From contig OZ123195.1 of NCBI GenBank assembly GCA_964204605.1, forward strand, positions 496,001 through 560,000: a stretch of DNA of 64,000 bases. Reading direction: 5' to 3'. The position numbers and the translations under genes were made by a program. The stretch comes from UBA961 sp014191195 (GTDB lineage Bacteria; Bacteroidota; Ignavibacteria; Kapaibacteriales; UBA961). Shown piece by piece: positions 1 through 8,958 of this stretch. Within the stretch, counting starts at the first letter, position 1. Each line of letters opens with the position of its first letter. The notes beneath the pieces were generated by a model that saw only the letters and a program-made list of their open reading frames with translations, did not search any database and was not told where the DNA came from.

Positions 1-492
1 GTCATAGCAAATATCATTGATATCTCTTCATTAAAAGTAAAGGTTAATGTATCAGAAAGGGATGCTTTTACACTAAAAAAAGCTGACAAAGTAAATATAT
101 CAACCGATGTATATCCAGGTAAAACTTTTACTGGAACTGTAGCATATATATCTTCAAAAGCAGATGAAGCTCACACATATCCTGTAGAAATTTCATTAGC
201 AAATTCTTCTGTAATGCCATTGAAAGCTGGAATGTTTGCAAGAATTACTTTTTCTACAATCTATAAACATCAAATACTTACTATACCAAGAAATTCCTTA
301 TTAGGAAGTATCAAGGATCCCAAAGTATTTATTGCAAATGGTAATAAAGCAGAATTAAGAAAATTGATAATAGGTGCAGAAAATGGATATGATATTGAAA
401 TTCTTGGCGGTTTACATGCTGGGGATATCATTATCGTGGATGGACAAAACAATCTAAAAGATGGTACTAAAATCTCCGTAGTTAATCATTAA
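1..492 (+). CDS. RND efflux periplasmic adaptor (MFP/HlyD family), 5'-truncated by window edge
   Basis: The reading frame is open from base 1, so only the C-terminal ~163 residues are seen. They correspond to the beta-barrel and membrane-proximal domains of a membrane fusion protein: a G-T-V-x-x-I-S segment, a V-E-I-x-L-x-N strand and an L-K-A-G-M-F-A motif (near base 222), all typical of the family. The protein would bridge the inner-membrane RND pump to an outer-membrane channel in the periplasm. It lies 27 bases upstream of the RND transporter in the same direction, so the two form an operon; the outer-membrane factor is probably upstream of the window or elsewhere. The substrate cannot be read from the sequence. 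Confidence 0.9.
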   Translation, partial: VIANIIDISSLKVKVNVSERDAFTLKKADKVNISTDVYPGKTFTGTVAYISSKADEAHTYPVEISLANSSVMPLKAGMFARITFSTIYKHQILTIPRNSLLGSIKDPKVFIANGNKAELRKLIIGAENGYDIEILGGLHAGDIIIVDGQNNLKDGTKISVVNH

Positions 493-519
493 TCATTTAA
501 TCAAACTAGGAGATATAAT

Positions 520-3500
520 ATGACGATTACAGAAATTGCTATCAAAAGGCCTACGCTTATAGTAGTTATTTTTTCTATGCTTGGAGTATTAGGAATATTT
601 GGATATTCTCAGCTTAAGTATGAATTATTACCGAAGATAAGTCCACCAATAATTTTGATAACTACTGTGTATCCTGGTGCTTCTCCGCAAGAAGCAGAAA
701 ATTCTGTAACAAAATACATAGAAGATGCTGTATCAAGTCTGGATAAGGTAAGTGCAGTAAGATCTACTTCTGCAGAGGGAGTTTCTGTTGTCACTATTGA
801 ATTAGAACAATCAGCAAAAATAGATCTTGCATTACAAGATGCTCAAAGAAAAGTAAATGCTGCTCAACAGTTATTACCTAAAGATGCGCGCGCACCGGTT
901 CTTTCCAAAATTGCATTGGATGAAATACCTGTATTAAGAGTTGGTGTCAAAAGCTCTATGCCTAAAAGAGAGTTTTCGCAATTTATGAAAGACCATATCC
1001 AGCCTATTTTATCTAAAATTAATGGAGTTGGTAGTATTACGCTTTTAGGAGCAGAGCAAAGAGAAATTAAAGTAAATGTAGATATAGAGAAAGTAAGAGC
1101 CTATGGATTAGGTATCAATCAAATTGCTGGAATGATAAAAGCATCAAATTTAGATTTTCCTACAGGCAATATTAAAGATAGTGATGGACAATTTGTTGTT
1201 CGATTAGCTGGGAAATTTCAAAGTATAGCTCAGATTCAATCTATAATAATTGGAAGATCTAAACAAGGTGGTAATATCCGTTTAATGGATATAGCAGAAA
1301 TTAATGATGGAAGAAAAGAGTACACTACTATCAGTCGTTTGAATTCTGTAACAACCATTGCAATGTTAGTACAGAAACAATCCGATGCTAATTCTGTAGA
1401 GGTAAGCCAAAGAGTAAGAAAACAAATGGAAGAATTAGAAAAAACATATGCAAAAGATAAACTATCATTTACAATTGCTCAAGATGGTTCATTGTTTACT
1501 ATTGAAGCTGCTGATGCCGTAAAATATGACTTAATGATTGCAATTCTATTGGTTGCAGCGGTTATGTTCCTGTTTTTACATTCAATAAGAAATTCATTAA
1601 TAGTAATGGTTTCTATTCCTGCTTCTTTATTAAGTACTCTTTTTATCATGTATGTTCTAGGATTTACCTTAAATCTTATGACACTATTGGCAATGAGTTT
1701 GGTAATTGGAATATTAGTAGATGACTCTATCGTTGTTCTAGAGAATATCTATAGACATCTTGAAATGGGTAAAGATAAACGAACAGCTGCACTTGATGGA
1801 CGGAATGAAATTGGATTTGCAGCTTTATCTATAACTCTGGTTGATGTTGTAGTGTTTGTTCCTTTATCATTTGTGGGTGGTTTAGTAGGTAATATTTTAA
1901 GAGAATTTGCTGTCGTTGTATTCTCATCAACGTTAATGAGCTTATTTGTATCATTTACAATTACTCCTGTTATTGCATCAAGAATATCCAAACTAGAACA
2001 TATCACTAATTCCACATTAATGGGTAGATTTTCTCTGTTTTTTGAAAAGATCTTTGATTGGTTAACTCAAGAATATATTCGTATTCTGAAATGGTGTATT
2101 TCTTCTTGGAAGGGCAAGATTACAGTTATTTTATTTTCATTATTAAGTCTTTTAGCCTCATTTGCTTTAGTACCATTGGGATATGTAGGATTTGAATTTA
2201 TTACGCAATCAGATAGAGGTGAGTTTGCCATTACAATTGAAATGCCTGCAGGATATTCGTTAGATGAAACAAATTTCACAGCTTTATATATAGAACAATT
2301 ATTACATGATTTCCCGGAAACTGAAAGAGTGTTTTCATCAGTTGGTGTATCAAATGAGGGATTTATTGGGCAAACCTCTACAAATGCTGCAGAGTTTAAT
2401 GTTACATTAAAACCAAAGTCTCAAAGAAATAAAACGACAGATCAGATTGGTATGCAGATGAAGAAAAAAATACAATCAATTCCTGGAATTAAAGTCAGAG
2501 TAAACCCGATAGGAATCTTCGGGACAGCAAATCAATCTCCGATTCAAATTGTAGTGAATGGTACAAATTTTCAAGATGTATATTCAGCAGCCTCTATATT
2601 ATCTGGACATCTTCAAAATACAAAAGGTGCACAAGATGTTCGTTTAAGTGTTGATGATGGAAAACCTGAATCAAGAATTCAATTAGATAGAGAAAAAATG
2701 GCTGCATTTGGACTATCTGTAGCAGAAATCGGAAATGCACTAAAAATCGCTATAAGTGGAGATGATGACTCAAAGTATAGAGAAGCAAATACTGAATATA
2801 CCATGCGAATAGTATTAGATGAATTTGATAGATCGCAAACCGAACAATTAAAACGATTGCCTTTTGTTAATGCAAAAGGACAACAAATAGAATTACAACA
2901 ATTTGCTGATATAGTACTTTCAAGTGGGCCAACAAAATTGCAAAGAGAAAATAGAAATACTGCAATCACAGTGTTTTCTCAAGTAGTAGGACGCCCATCT
3001 GGTAATATTGTATCTGATGTACAACAGCTAATGGAAGCAGAAAAATTGCCTGAAGGAATTACGATTTCTTATTTAGGTGATCAAAAAAATATGAAAGAGT
3101 CATTTATAAGCTTGGGTTTAGCACTAGGAGCAGCTATTCTTTTTGTATACCTGATTATGGTTGCATTATATGATTCATATTTATATCCATTTGTTGTATT
3201 GTTCTCTATACCTGTAGCATTTACCGGAGCATTATTGTCAATGGCTTTAAATATGAAAGCACTTGGAATCTTCCCAATATTAGGTATCATTATGTTAATT
3301 GGCCTAGTAGCAAAAAATGCAATATTATTAGTAGATAGGGCAAATCAAATGCGTTTAGAAGGAGAATCTATTATAGATTCTTTATTAGATTCTGGAAGGG
3401 TACGTTTACGTCCAATTATGATGACAACAATTGCAATGATTCTAGGAATGCTTCCAATTGCATTGTCTCATAGCTCTGGTGCCGAATGGAAAACAGGTTT

Positions 3501-3624
3501 GTCTTGGGCTCTTATTGGTGGATTATCGAGTTCATTACTTTTGACATTGGTGCTAGTTCCAGTAATCTATCAAATCGCAGAAGAACTTAAACAAAAATTT
3601 ACAAAGTCTACAAAAAGAACATAG
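520..3624 (+). CDS. RND multidrug-type efflux transporter (AcrB/HAE1-like)
   Basis: The 1034-residue length is normal for an AcrB-type inner-membrane proton antiporter. The N-terminus has the usual A-I-K-R-P start to TM1 and a G-A-S-P-x-E-A-E porter motif near residue 53. TM4 carries the paired aspartates D401/D402 in V-D-D-S-I-V-V-L-E-N, and TM10 carries K932 in G-L-V-A-K-N-A-I-L, so the proton relay is complete and the pump should be active. An AGGAG ribosome site precedes the ATG at 520. It is the second gene after the adaptor, and a hairpin terminator follows at 3657. Drug, metal or lipid substrates cannot be told apart, but the D-D rather than heavy-metal pattern favours the HAE1 (organic substrate) class. 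Confidence 0.95.
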   Translation: MTITEIAIKRPTLIVVIFSMLGVLGIFGYSQLKYELLPKISPPIILITTVYPGASPQEAENSVTKYIEDAVSSLDKVSAVRSTSAEGVSVVTIELEQSAKIDLALQDAQRKVNAAQQLLPKDARAPVLSKIALDEIPVLRVGVKSSMPKREFSQFMKDHIQPILSKINGVGSITLLGAEQREIKVNVDIEKVRAYGLGINQIAGMIKASNLDFPTGNIKDSDGQFVVRLAGKFQSIAQIQSIIIGRSKQGGNIRLMDIAEINDGRKEYTTISRLNSVTTIAMLVQKQSDANSVEVSQRVRKQMEELEKTYAKDKLSFTIAQDGSLFTIEAADAVKYDLMIAILLVAAVMFLFLHSIRNSLIVMVSIPASLLSTLFIMYVLGFTLNLMTLLAMSLVIGILVDDSIVVLENIYRHLEMGKDKRTAALDGRNEIGFAALSITLVDVVVFVPLSFVGGLVGNILREFAVVVFSSTLMSLFVSFTITPVIASRISKLEHITNSTLMGRFSLFFEKIFDWLTQEYIRILKWCISSWKGKITVILFSLLSLLASFALVPLGYVGFEFITQSDRGEFAITIEMPAGYSLDETNFTALYIEQLLHDFPETERVFSSVGVSNEGFIGQTSTNAAEFNVTLKPKSQRNKTTDQIGMQMKKKIQSIPGIKVRVNPIGIFGTANQSPIQIVVNGTNFQDVYSAASILSGHLQNTKGAQDVRLSVDDGKPESRIQLDREKMAAFGLSVAEIGNALKIAISGDDDSKYREANTEYTMRIVLDEFDRSQTEQLKRLPFVNAKGQQIELQQFADIVLSSGPTKLQRENRNTAITVFSQVVGRPSGNIVSDVQQLMEAEKLPEGITISYLGDQKNMKESFISLGLALGAAILFVYLIMVALYDSYLYPFVVLFSIPVAFTGALLSMALNMKALGIFPILGIIMLIGLVAKNAILLVDRANQMRLEGESIIDSLLDSGRVRLRPIMMTTIAMILGMLPIALSHSSGAEWKTGLSWALIGGLSSSLLLTLVLVPVIYQIAEELKQKFTKSTKRT

Positions 3625-3656
3625 AATGCGTTAAATACTCAAGTTAATCGTTATAT

Positions 3657-3705
3657 ACCCGAAATTAATCAATCACATGAGATATTAGTTTCGGGTTTTA
3701 TTTTA
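3657..3705 (+). terminator. Rho-independent terminator after RND operon
   Basis: An inverted repeat begins ACCCGAAA (3657) and closes TTTCGGGT (to 3696), with further TTA/TAA pairing inside, followed by TTTATTTT. It ends the efflux operon. Confidence 0.75.
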
Positions 3706-3789
3706 GGTTGCAATTATGTTAATTCATCGCTATTAATGAATGAATAGTACATATTGTGAAGACAGTTTAATACTTAAATAGATCAATTC

Positions 3790-4824
3790 ATGTTGTTAAA
3801 AAAACATACATTATTTAACTTTATACTTTGCATTGTTCTTGTGATAATCAGCACTACCAATGCACTTAGCATAAAAACCATAGCTTTTAACAAAGTTATC
3901 ATTCAATCAGTTAACGATACATCTGTTTTGTTTAAAAATAAACAGCTATTTGGTATTGATAGTGGTATTATTATTTACAATATTCAGCTTAAAAAGGGGA
4001 AAGCCTCTTCATTTTCTTGCATAGGATTTGCTCAACAAAATGATTCTTTACAGCTAAATATTAGATGTAATCCTTCTGTTCAAGGCTATAATGTTGATAC
4101 TTTATTCATTGAAAGCAATATTGGAAATATACCTATAGTTTTAATGTGTAAATCTTTTTGCAAATCAGCTTTGAATTCAATATTACAACTAGATAAAGAT
4201 ACATTGAAATGTAATACAAATGATACTGTATTGATTCCCATAACACTTCCACAATTAAACTTATCAAATATTGTATCTTTTAGTGGATCTATGATATATA
4301 ATCCTACGATCTTAAAGCCTTTATTTGGAGATATCTTTGTCCAAAATGTTCCAAATGAACGTCCTTCTTATCAAGTAGATTTTACTATTCCCATAGAAAA
4401 CAATGATTCTATTGTATTGTTTCGTTTTTTAAGTTCATGGGGAAATGAAGATATTTCTTCTATAAGATTATCTGATTTTAAAATTGATTCTTGTAATTAT
4501 GAATCAAATATTGAATCAATACCTGTACAGATAAAAGTATGTAAAGCTAATGGGACTAGATTATTTTTTACAGGTAATTCTACATCATTAGAAATAGCAT
4601 ACGATAATATCTCTCCAATAATAAAGATATCTTCGGGTGAAACTGGCGCATATACATATACGGTGTATTCATTACAAGGAAGTTTAGTTTTTTCGAATAC
4701 TGTGCAAATGAATACATTGGAAAATATATCTATTCCAATTCGAAATATGACGCATAACTCATGGTATTGTATAGCATTACAATGCCCAAATTATGAAACA
4801 AAAATGTGTTCATTTATATGGTAA
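3790..4824 (+). CDS. Secreted protein of unknown function with type IX-like C-terminus
   Basis: I do not recognise the 344-residue protein as a whole. Residues 1-25 form a typical signal peptide (Lys-rich start, hydrophobic core, cut near N-A-L-S). The middle is rich in beta-strand patterns and contains several cysteines, as in immunoglobulin-like or cohesin-like extracellular modules. The last ~80 residues, with Y-T-V-Y-S-L-Q-G and a final short beta strand, resemble the Por secretion (type A) sorting domain, though the match is weak. It precedes the OmpA-PD40 gene by 14 bases and is probably co-transcribed with it. Surface or secreted localisation is inferred. Confidence 0.6.
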   Translation: MLLKKHTLFNFILCIVLVIISTTNALSIKTIAFNKVIIQSVNDTSVLFKNKQLFGIDSGIIIYNIQLKKGKASSFSCIGFAQQNDSLQLNIRCNPSVQGYNVDTLFIESNIGNIPIVLMCKSFCKSALNSILQLDKDTLKCNTNDTVLIPITLPQLNLSNIVSFSGSMIYNPTILKPLFGDIFVQNVPNERPSYQVDFTIPIENNDSIVLFRFLSSWGNEDISSIRLSDFKIDSCNYESNIESIPVQIKVCKANGTRLFFTGNSTSLEIAYDNISPIIKISSGETGAYTYTVYSLQGSLVFSNTVQMNTLENISIPIRNMTHNSWYCIALQCPNYETKMCSFIW

Positions 4825-4838
4825 TTCTTTAAATATAT

Positions 4839-7412
4839 ATGACAATTAAACCATTGATTTTATTTCTAAGTATTCTAGTTCTAAGTTCTACTCACTTTTT
4901 AGTAGCCCAACAAGAGCAAGACTTAAGCGTGCTTCATATAGCCCGTTATAATAATAGAATTGGCCAAACATATTGTATAGATAGTGTATTCCCATATCAG
5001 TTTGTGGAATTAAATAAGAGTAAAGGATATCATATTGCTCAGATAACTGCAGGGAATAAAGGCATATGCGTTTTAATGAACTATGGAACCTTACCTCAAG
5101 ATCTACTTTTATCAGATACATTGTCGGTTAAAGATATAGAGGAAAACTGGTCATCAGGCTTTAGAGTTAGTTCATTAGCCTATGCAAATGGTAAGTGGTA
5201 TTGCGTGATGTCATTAGATAATGGGATAATCGACCAAAATATGATTATCACCAAACAATTTCCTAGAAATCTTATAGATTCTTTATGGAATAATGGTTTA
5301 CGATTATCTCAGATTGCATATGGAAATGGCACATGGGTAATGATAATGAATAGACAAATGATTACTTCTGGACAATCTTATTCTATTTCAGATACTGTTC
5401 CAAGTACCCATAATTCACAAAATCAATCGAATGGAATTTGGCCTGCATCAGTATTTGATATAGGTAATTCATTTATAACAATTAAAAACGGTTATACTCA
5501 TTCATTTGATCATAGAATCATGAAACCAGATGGAAATATAAGAGATACAATACAATATGTATGGGAACAAGGGTATACAATAATAAATATGTGTATGGCA
5601 AGATCATCGTCTGAATTTTTAGTTTCTAGGCAGAACTTTAGAGATAGTGTATATGAGTCAATTGATCTGGTTTCTATTCCAAAAAACAATCTAGAAATAC
5701 AACAACTAGATAGATTTATTAATAGAACAGCACCAAGTGATGGAGCAATGTTAGCGATACAAAAAATAGCAGCACATTTTATCGTCAAAACTGAATGGCA
5801 AAAAGCTGCTGAAGTGTATCGCAGCTATATACCTATAATGAAAGGCTTTGAATCTACAATAAAGAAAAGTATTGGATTGCTTACAGATAAAGAAGATTCA
5901 ATACAAGTTATTAATCTTGGAAAGACAATAAATACAACAGGTGCAGAATGGGATCCAATTCCAACTCCAGATGGAAAATACTTATTTATGTCTGTTAGGG
6001 ACAGAATTGGTGGGGAAGGCAGGCAAGATGTATTCTATGCTCAACAAAAAAAAGATACACATTCTATTGAACAATGGGATACTCCATTGAGTGTAGGGCC
6101 AGGAGTTAATACCAGAAATGGTGAAGAAACAGTTGACAATGTATCTGCAGATGGAAATACTCTCTTATTATCTGGAACTTTTCCAGGTTCATATGGTCGT
6201 TTCGATATTTATACAGCCGAAAGAACAGAAAATGGATGGGATAATTTACGCCAATTACCAAGACCCATTAATTCTGAACATCATGATGAAAGTGGATGTT
6301 TAACATCTGATGGGAAAGCCCTCCTTTTTTCTTCTGATAGGCCAGGAGCAACAGGGAATGTTTTTGCACCAATGAATAGTAGATATCATGGTGGTGGTAA
6401 TGGAAATATGGATATCTATATTTGTATACAATCCGATACTGGTTGGACTGATCCTATTAATCTCGGAACAACTATTAATACGCCGTTTTCTGAACGTTCT
6501 TTATTTTTACATCCAGATGGAAAAACTTTGTATTTCAGTTCAGATGGACATTATGGCATTGGTGGATTAGATGTATTTAAATCTACAAGATTATCTGATA
6601 CATCGTGGACGCAATGGAGTGAACCTGTTAATCTTGGTAGAAATATAAATACTGTTCAAGATGATTTTAGTTATAAAATTACCGTTGGAGGTGATACTGC
6701 TTATTTTGCTGCACAAAATCGAATTGATGGAATTGGTGATTGGGATATATATAAAGTTGTATTGCCTAAACATATTCGGCCACAGCCAGTAATTACCATA
6801 AAAGGATTCGTAATCGATAAATCTGGAAAACCCCTAAAAGCAATGATTGTATGGGAAGACTTAAAAGATGGCAAGAGTATTGGCTCTGCGCAATCAAATC
6901 CAATTGATGGAAGTTATATTGTTGTATTACCTTTGGGTAAAAACTATGGTTATTATGCCAAAGCAGATGGATATTTCCCTATTTCAGCTAATATTGATGC
7001 TAGAAAAGAATTGAAAGGGAATTCTAAACAAAAAAATATTGTCATGTATCCAATTATAGATACCAATAGTCAAGAAATAACACTTCAACTGTCTAATGTC
7101 TTTTTTGATTATGGAAAAGATAATCTTCAATCATCATCATTTCCAGAATTAAACAGATTAAACGAAATTTTGTTAAAACATCGATTTCACTTCATTAAAA
7201 TAAGTGGTCATACAGATGATATTGGATCCGATAGATATAATCTCACTTTATCACTTAATAGAGCAAAACGAGTAAAGCAATACTTAGTAAAAAAAGGGAT
7301 ACAGTCTAACTCTATAGAAATCATAGGATATGGCAAATCTATGCCAAAAGTTATTGGTGATACAGAAGAAGCTAGAATAGAAAACCGAAGAGTAGAAATT
7401 AGTATAAAATAA
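4839..7412 (+). CDS. Outer-membrane OmpA-family protein with PD40 repeats and N-terminal propeller-like repeats
   Basis: The protein has 857 residues. Residues 1-24 are a signal peptide ending V-A-Q. Residues ~60-290 hold three to four ~50-residue repeats with W-x-x-G, N-G-x-W and aromatic spacing, like the repeats catalogued as DUF7477. Residues ~355-640 hold five PD40/WD40-like beta-propeller motifs (P-D-G-K-x-L-x-F-x-S and variants). A short carboxypeptidase-regulatory-like beta domain (~650-715) precedes a C-terminal OmpA domain (~740-857). That domain carries F-D-Y-G, G-H-T-D-D and N-R-R-V-E-I, and its N-x-S-L-x-R-A helix bears the residues that hold diaminopimelate of peptidoglycan. It likely tethers a surface propeller to the cell wall, like type IX (PorE/gliding) accessory proteins; that role is inference. 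Confidence 0.85.
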   Translation: MTIKPLILFLSILVLSSTHFLVAQQEQDLSVLHIARYNNRIGQTYCIDSVFPYQFVELNKSKGYHIAQITAGNKGICVLMNYGTLPQDLLLSDTLSVKDIEENWSSGFRVSSLAYANGKWYCVMSLDNGIIDQNMIITKQFPRNLIDSLWNNGLRLSQIAYGNGTWVMIMNRQMITSGQSYSISDTVPSTHNSQNQSNGIWPASVFDIGNSFITIKNGYTHSFDHRIMKPDGNIRDTIQYVWEQGYTIINMCMARSSSEFLVSRQNFRDSVYESIDLVSIPKNNLEIQQLDRFINRTAPSDGAMLAIQKIAAHFIVKTEWQKAAEVYRSYIPIMKGFESTIKKSIGLLTDKEDSIQVINLGKTINTTGAEWDPIPTPDGKYLFMSVRDRIGGEGRQDVFYAQQKKDTHSIEQWDTPLSVGPGVNTRNGEETVDNVSADGNTLLLSGTFPGSYGRFDIYTAERTENGWDNLRQLPRPINSEHHDESGCLTSDGKALLFSSDRPGATGNVFAPMNSRYHGGGNGNMDIYICIQSDTGWTDPINLGTTINTPFSERSLFLHPDGKTLYFSSDGHYGIGGLDVFKSTRLSDTSWTQWSEPVNLGRNINTVQDDFSYKITVGGDTAYFAAQNRIDGIGDWDIYKVVLPKHIRPQPVITIKGFVIDKSGKPLKAMIVWEDLKDGKSIGSAQSNPIDGSYIVVLPLGKNYGYYAKADGYFPISANIDARKELKGNSKQKNIVMYPIIDTNSQEITLQLSNVFFDYGKDNLQSSSFPELNRLNEILLKHRFHFIKISGHTDDIGSDRYNLTLSLNRAKRVKQYLVKKGIQSNSIEIIGYGKSMPKVIGDTEEARIENRRVEISIK

Positions 7413-7433
7413 TAGCATAAACTGTTAACTCAG

Positions 7434-7441
7434 TATCTTTG
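7434..7441 (+). promoter_or_regulatory. Candidate -7 element (TAnnTTTG) for tgt
   Basis: TATCTTTG matches the Bacteroidota -7 consensus TAnnTTTG and lies 36 bases before the preferred tgt ATG. No TTG is seen 19-21 bases upstream, so the call is tentative. Confidence 0.4.
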
Positions 7442-7476
7442 CATTATTAATAATATGATTGAATAAGCAAAGACAT

Positions 7477-8598
7477 ATGAGTTTTTTTTCTTTAGTACAT
7501 TCTGATAGTGAATCACAAGCAAGAGCTGGTATCATCACAACAGATCATGGTATAATTGAAACACCTATCTTTATGCCTGTTGGAACAGTTGGTTCCGTTA
7601 AAGCAATCGAACAAAGAGAATTATCAGAAATTGGTGCTCAAATAATTCTTGGTAATACCTATCATCTTTATCTAAGACCTGGTGAAGACGTATTATCATA
7701 TTTTGGTGGACATCATAGATTTATGAGTTGGAATAAACCTATTCTAACTGATAGTGGTGGATATCAAGTTTTTTCATTAAAGGAATTAAGAAAAATTACA
7801 GAAGAAGGTGTCCAGTTCCGCTCTCATATCGATGGCTCTAAACATTTTTTTTCTCCAGAAAAAGTAATAGATATTCAGCGCTGTATTGGCTCGGATATTA
7901 TGATGGTACTGGATGAATGCACTGAATTTCCTGTTAGCCATAAAGAAGCAAAAACGTCTATGGACTTAACTCTTCGATGGGCATCAAGAAATAAAAATGC
8001 ATTTGATAATTCAACACCAAGATATAATCACAATCAATTTCTTTTTGGAATAGGCCAAGGAAGTACATATAAAGATCTACGTCGAGAATGCATGGAATCA
8101 TTGATAGACATGAATTTTGACGGATATGCTATTGGAGGATTGGCAGTTGGTGAACCTGCTTTTAATATGTACGATATTATACAACATTCTACAGGAATCA
8201 TGCCAGCAGATAAACCTAGATATTTAATGGGAGTTGGTACTCCTGAAAATATCTTAACTGCAATAGAAATGGGTATAGATATGTTCGATTGTGTAATGCC
8301 TACAAGAAATGCTAGAAATGGAACTATATTTACTACAAGAGGTAGAATGAATATTAAAAACCTTAAGAACAAATTTAATGATGAGTGTATAGATCCCGGT
8401 TTAGATTTATATGCATCGCATAATTATTCTTTAGGTTATTTAAGACATCTCTTTACAGTTGGTGAATTGCTTGGCCTTCAATTAGCTACAATGCAAAATT
8501 TAGGTTTTTACCTTTGGCTTGTAAGAACTGCCAGAGAGAAAATACTTTCAAATACATATCGTCAATGGAAACATTCAATTTTAGACATAATTAAATAA
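7477..8598 (+). CDS. tgt: tRNA-guanine(34) transglycosylase, lacking the zinc site
   Basis: Tgt exchanges G34 for preQ1 in the GUN anticodons of Asp, Asn, His and Tyr tRNAs. The catalytic framework is complete: D92 in D-S-G-G-Y-Q-V-F, the G-G-L-A-V-G-E loop, and the nucleophile D271 in M-F-D-C-V-M-P-T-R-N. The zinc site is not. Where E. coli has C302, C304, C307 and H333, this protein has L309, L311, S314 and Q340 at identical spacing. I place the start at ATG 7477, giving 373 residues, because the upstream TTG at 7459 adds only six unsupported residues and MSFFS is the natural N-terminus. yajC follows after 27 bases. Confidence 0.93.
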   Translation: MSFFSLVHSDSESQARAGIITTDHGIIETPIFMPVGTVGSVKAIEQRELSEIGAQIILGNTYHLYLRPGEDVLSYFGGHHRFMSWNKPILTDSGGYQVFSLKELRKITEEGVQFRSHIDGSKHFFSPEKVIDIQRCIGSDIMMVLDECTEFPVSHKEAKTSMDLTLRWASRNKNAFDNSTPRYNHNQFLFGIGQGSTYKDLRRECMESLIDMNFDGYAIGGLAVGEPAFNMYDIIQHSTGIMPADKPRYLMGVGTPENILTAIEMGIDMFDCVMPTRNARNGTIFTTRGRMNIKNLKNKFNDECIDPGLDLYASHNYSLGYLRHLFTVGELLGLQLATMQNLGFYLWLVRTAREKILSNTYRQWKHSILDIIK

Positions 8599-8625
8599 TC
8601 TATTTCATTTTAAAGAGAGAATATA

Positions 8626-8955
8626 ATGCCTTTTTTTCCTATTGAAGCCTTAGCACAAGGTGCCCAAGCTGCACCAGCTGGCGATTCATTATCACAATTA
8701 TTACCAACATTATTGCCTATGATCGCAATATTTGGTGTCTTCTATTTTCTCATGATACGTCCACAACAAAAACGTCAACGTGAACATTTGGAAATGCTTA
8801 AAAAAATTAAAAAAGGCGATAAAGTTGTTACTTCCGCTGGAATTCATGGAACAGTTTCTGATGTTAGCGATGAAGAAACAACAGTTGCTATCAAAGTAGC
8901 AGATAATACAACAATTCGTTTTGATAAAAATGTAATAACTTTAGTGCAGCAATAA
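8626..8955 (+). CDS. yajC: Preprotein translocase accessory subunit YajC
   Basis: This 109-residue inner-membrane protein has a single transmembrane helix at ~30-46 (P-M-I-A-I-F-G-V-F-Y-F). The family hallmark M-I-R-P-Q-Q-K-R-x-R-E-H follows, then a soluble G-D-K-V-V-T-S-A-G-I-H-G domain. YajC associates with SecDF at the Sec translocon. The tgt-yajC order is common in bacteria, with secD/secF normally next; here ribBA follows instead, only 3 bases away. AAAGAGAG precedes the ATG as a ribosome site. Confidence 0.95.
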   Translation: MPFFPIEALAQGAQAAPAGDSLSQLLPTLLPMIAIFGVFYFLMIRPQQKRQREHLEMLKKIKKGDKVVTSAGIHGTVSDVSDEETTVAIKVADNTTIRFDKNVITLVQQ

Positions 8956-8958
8956 TTC

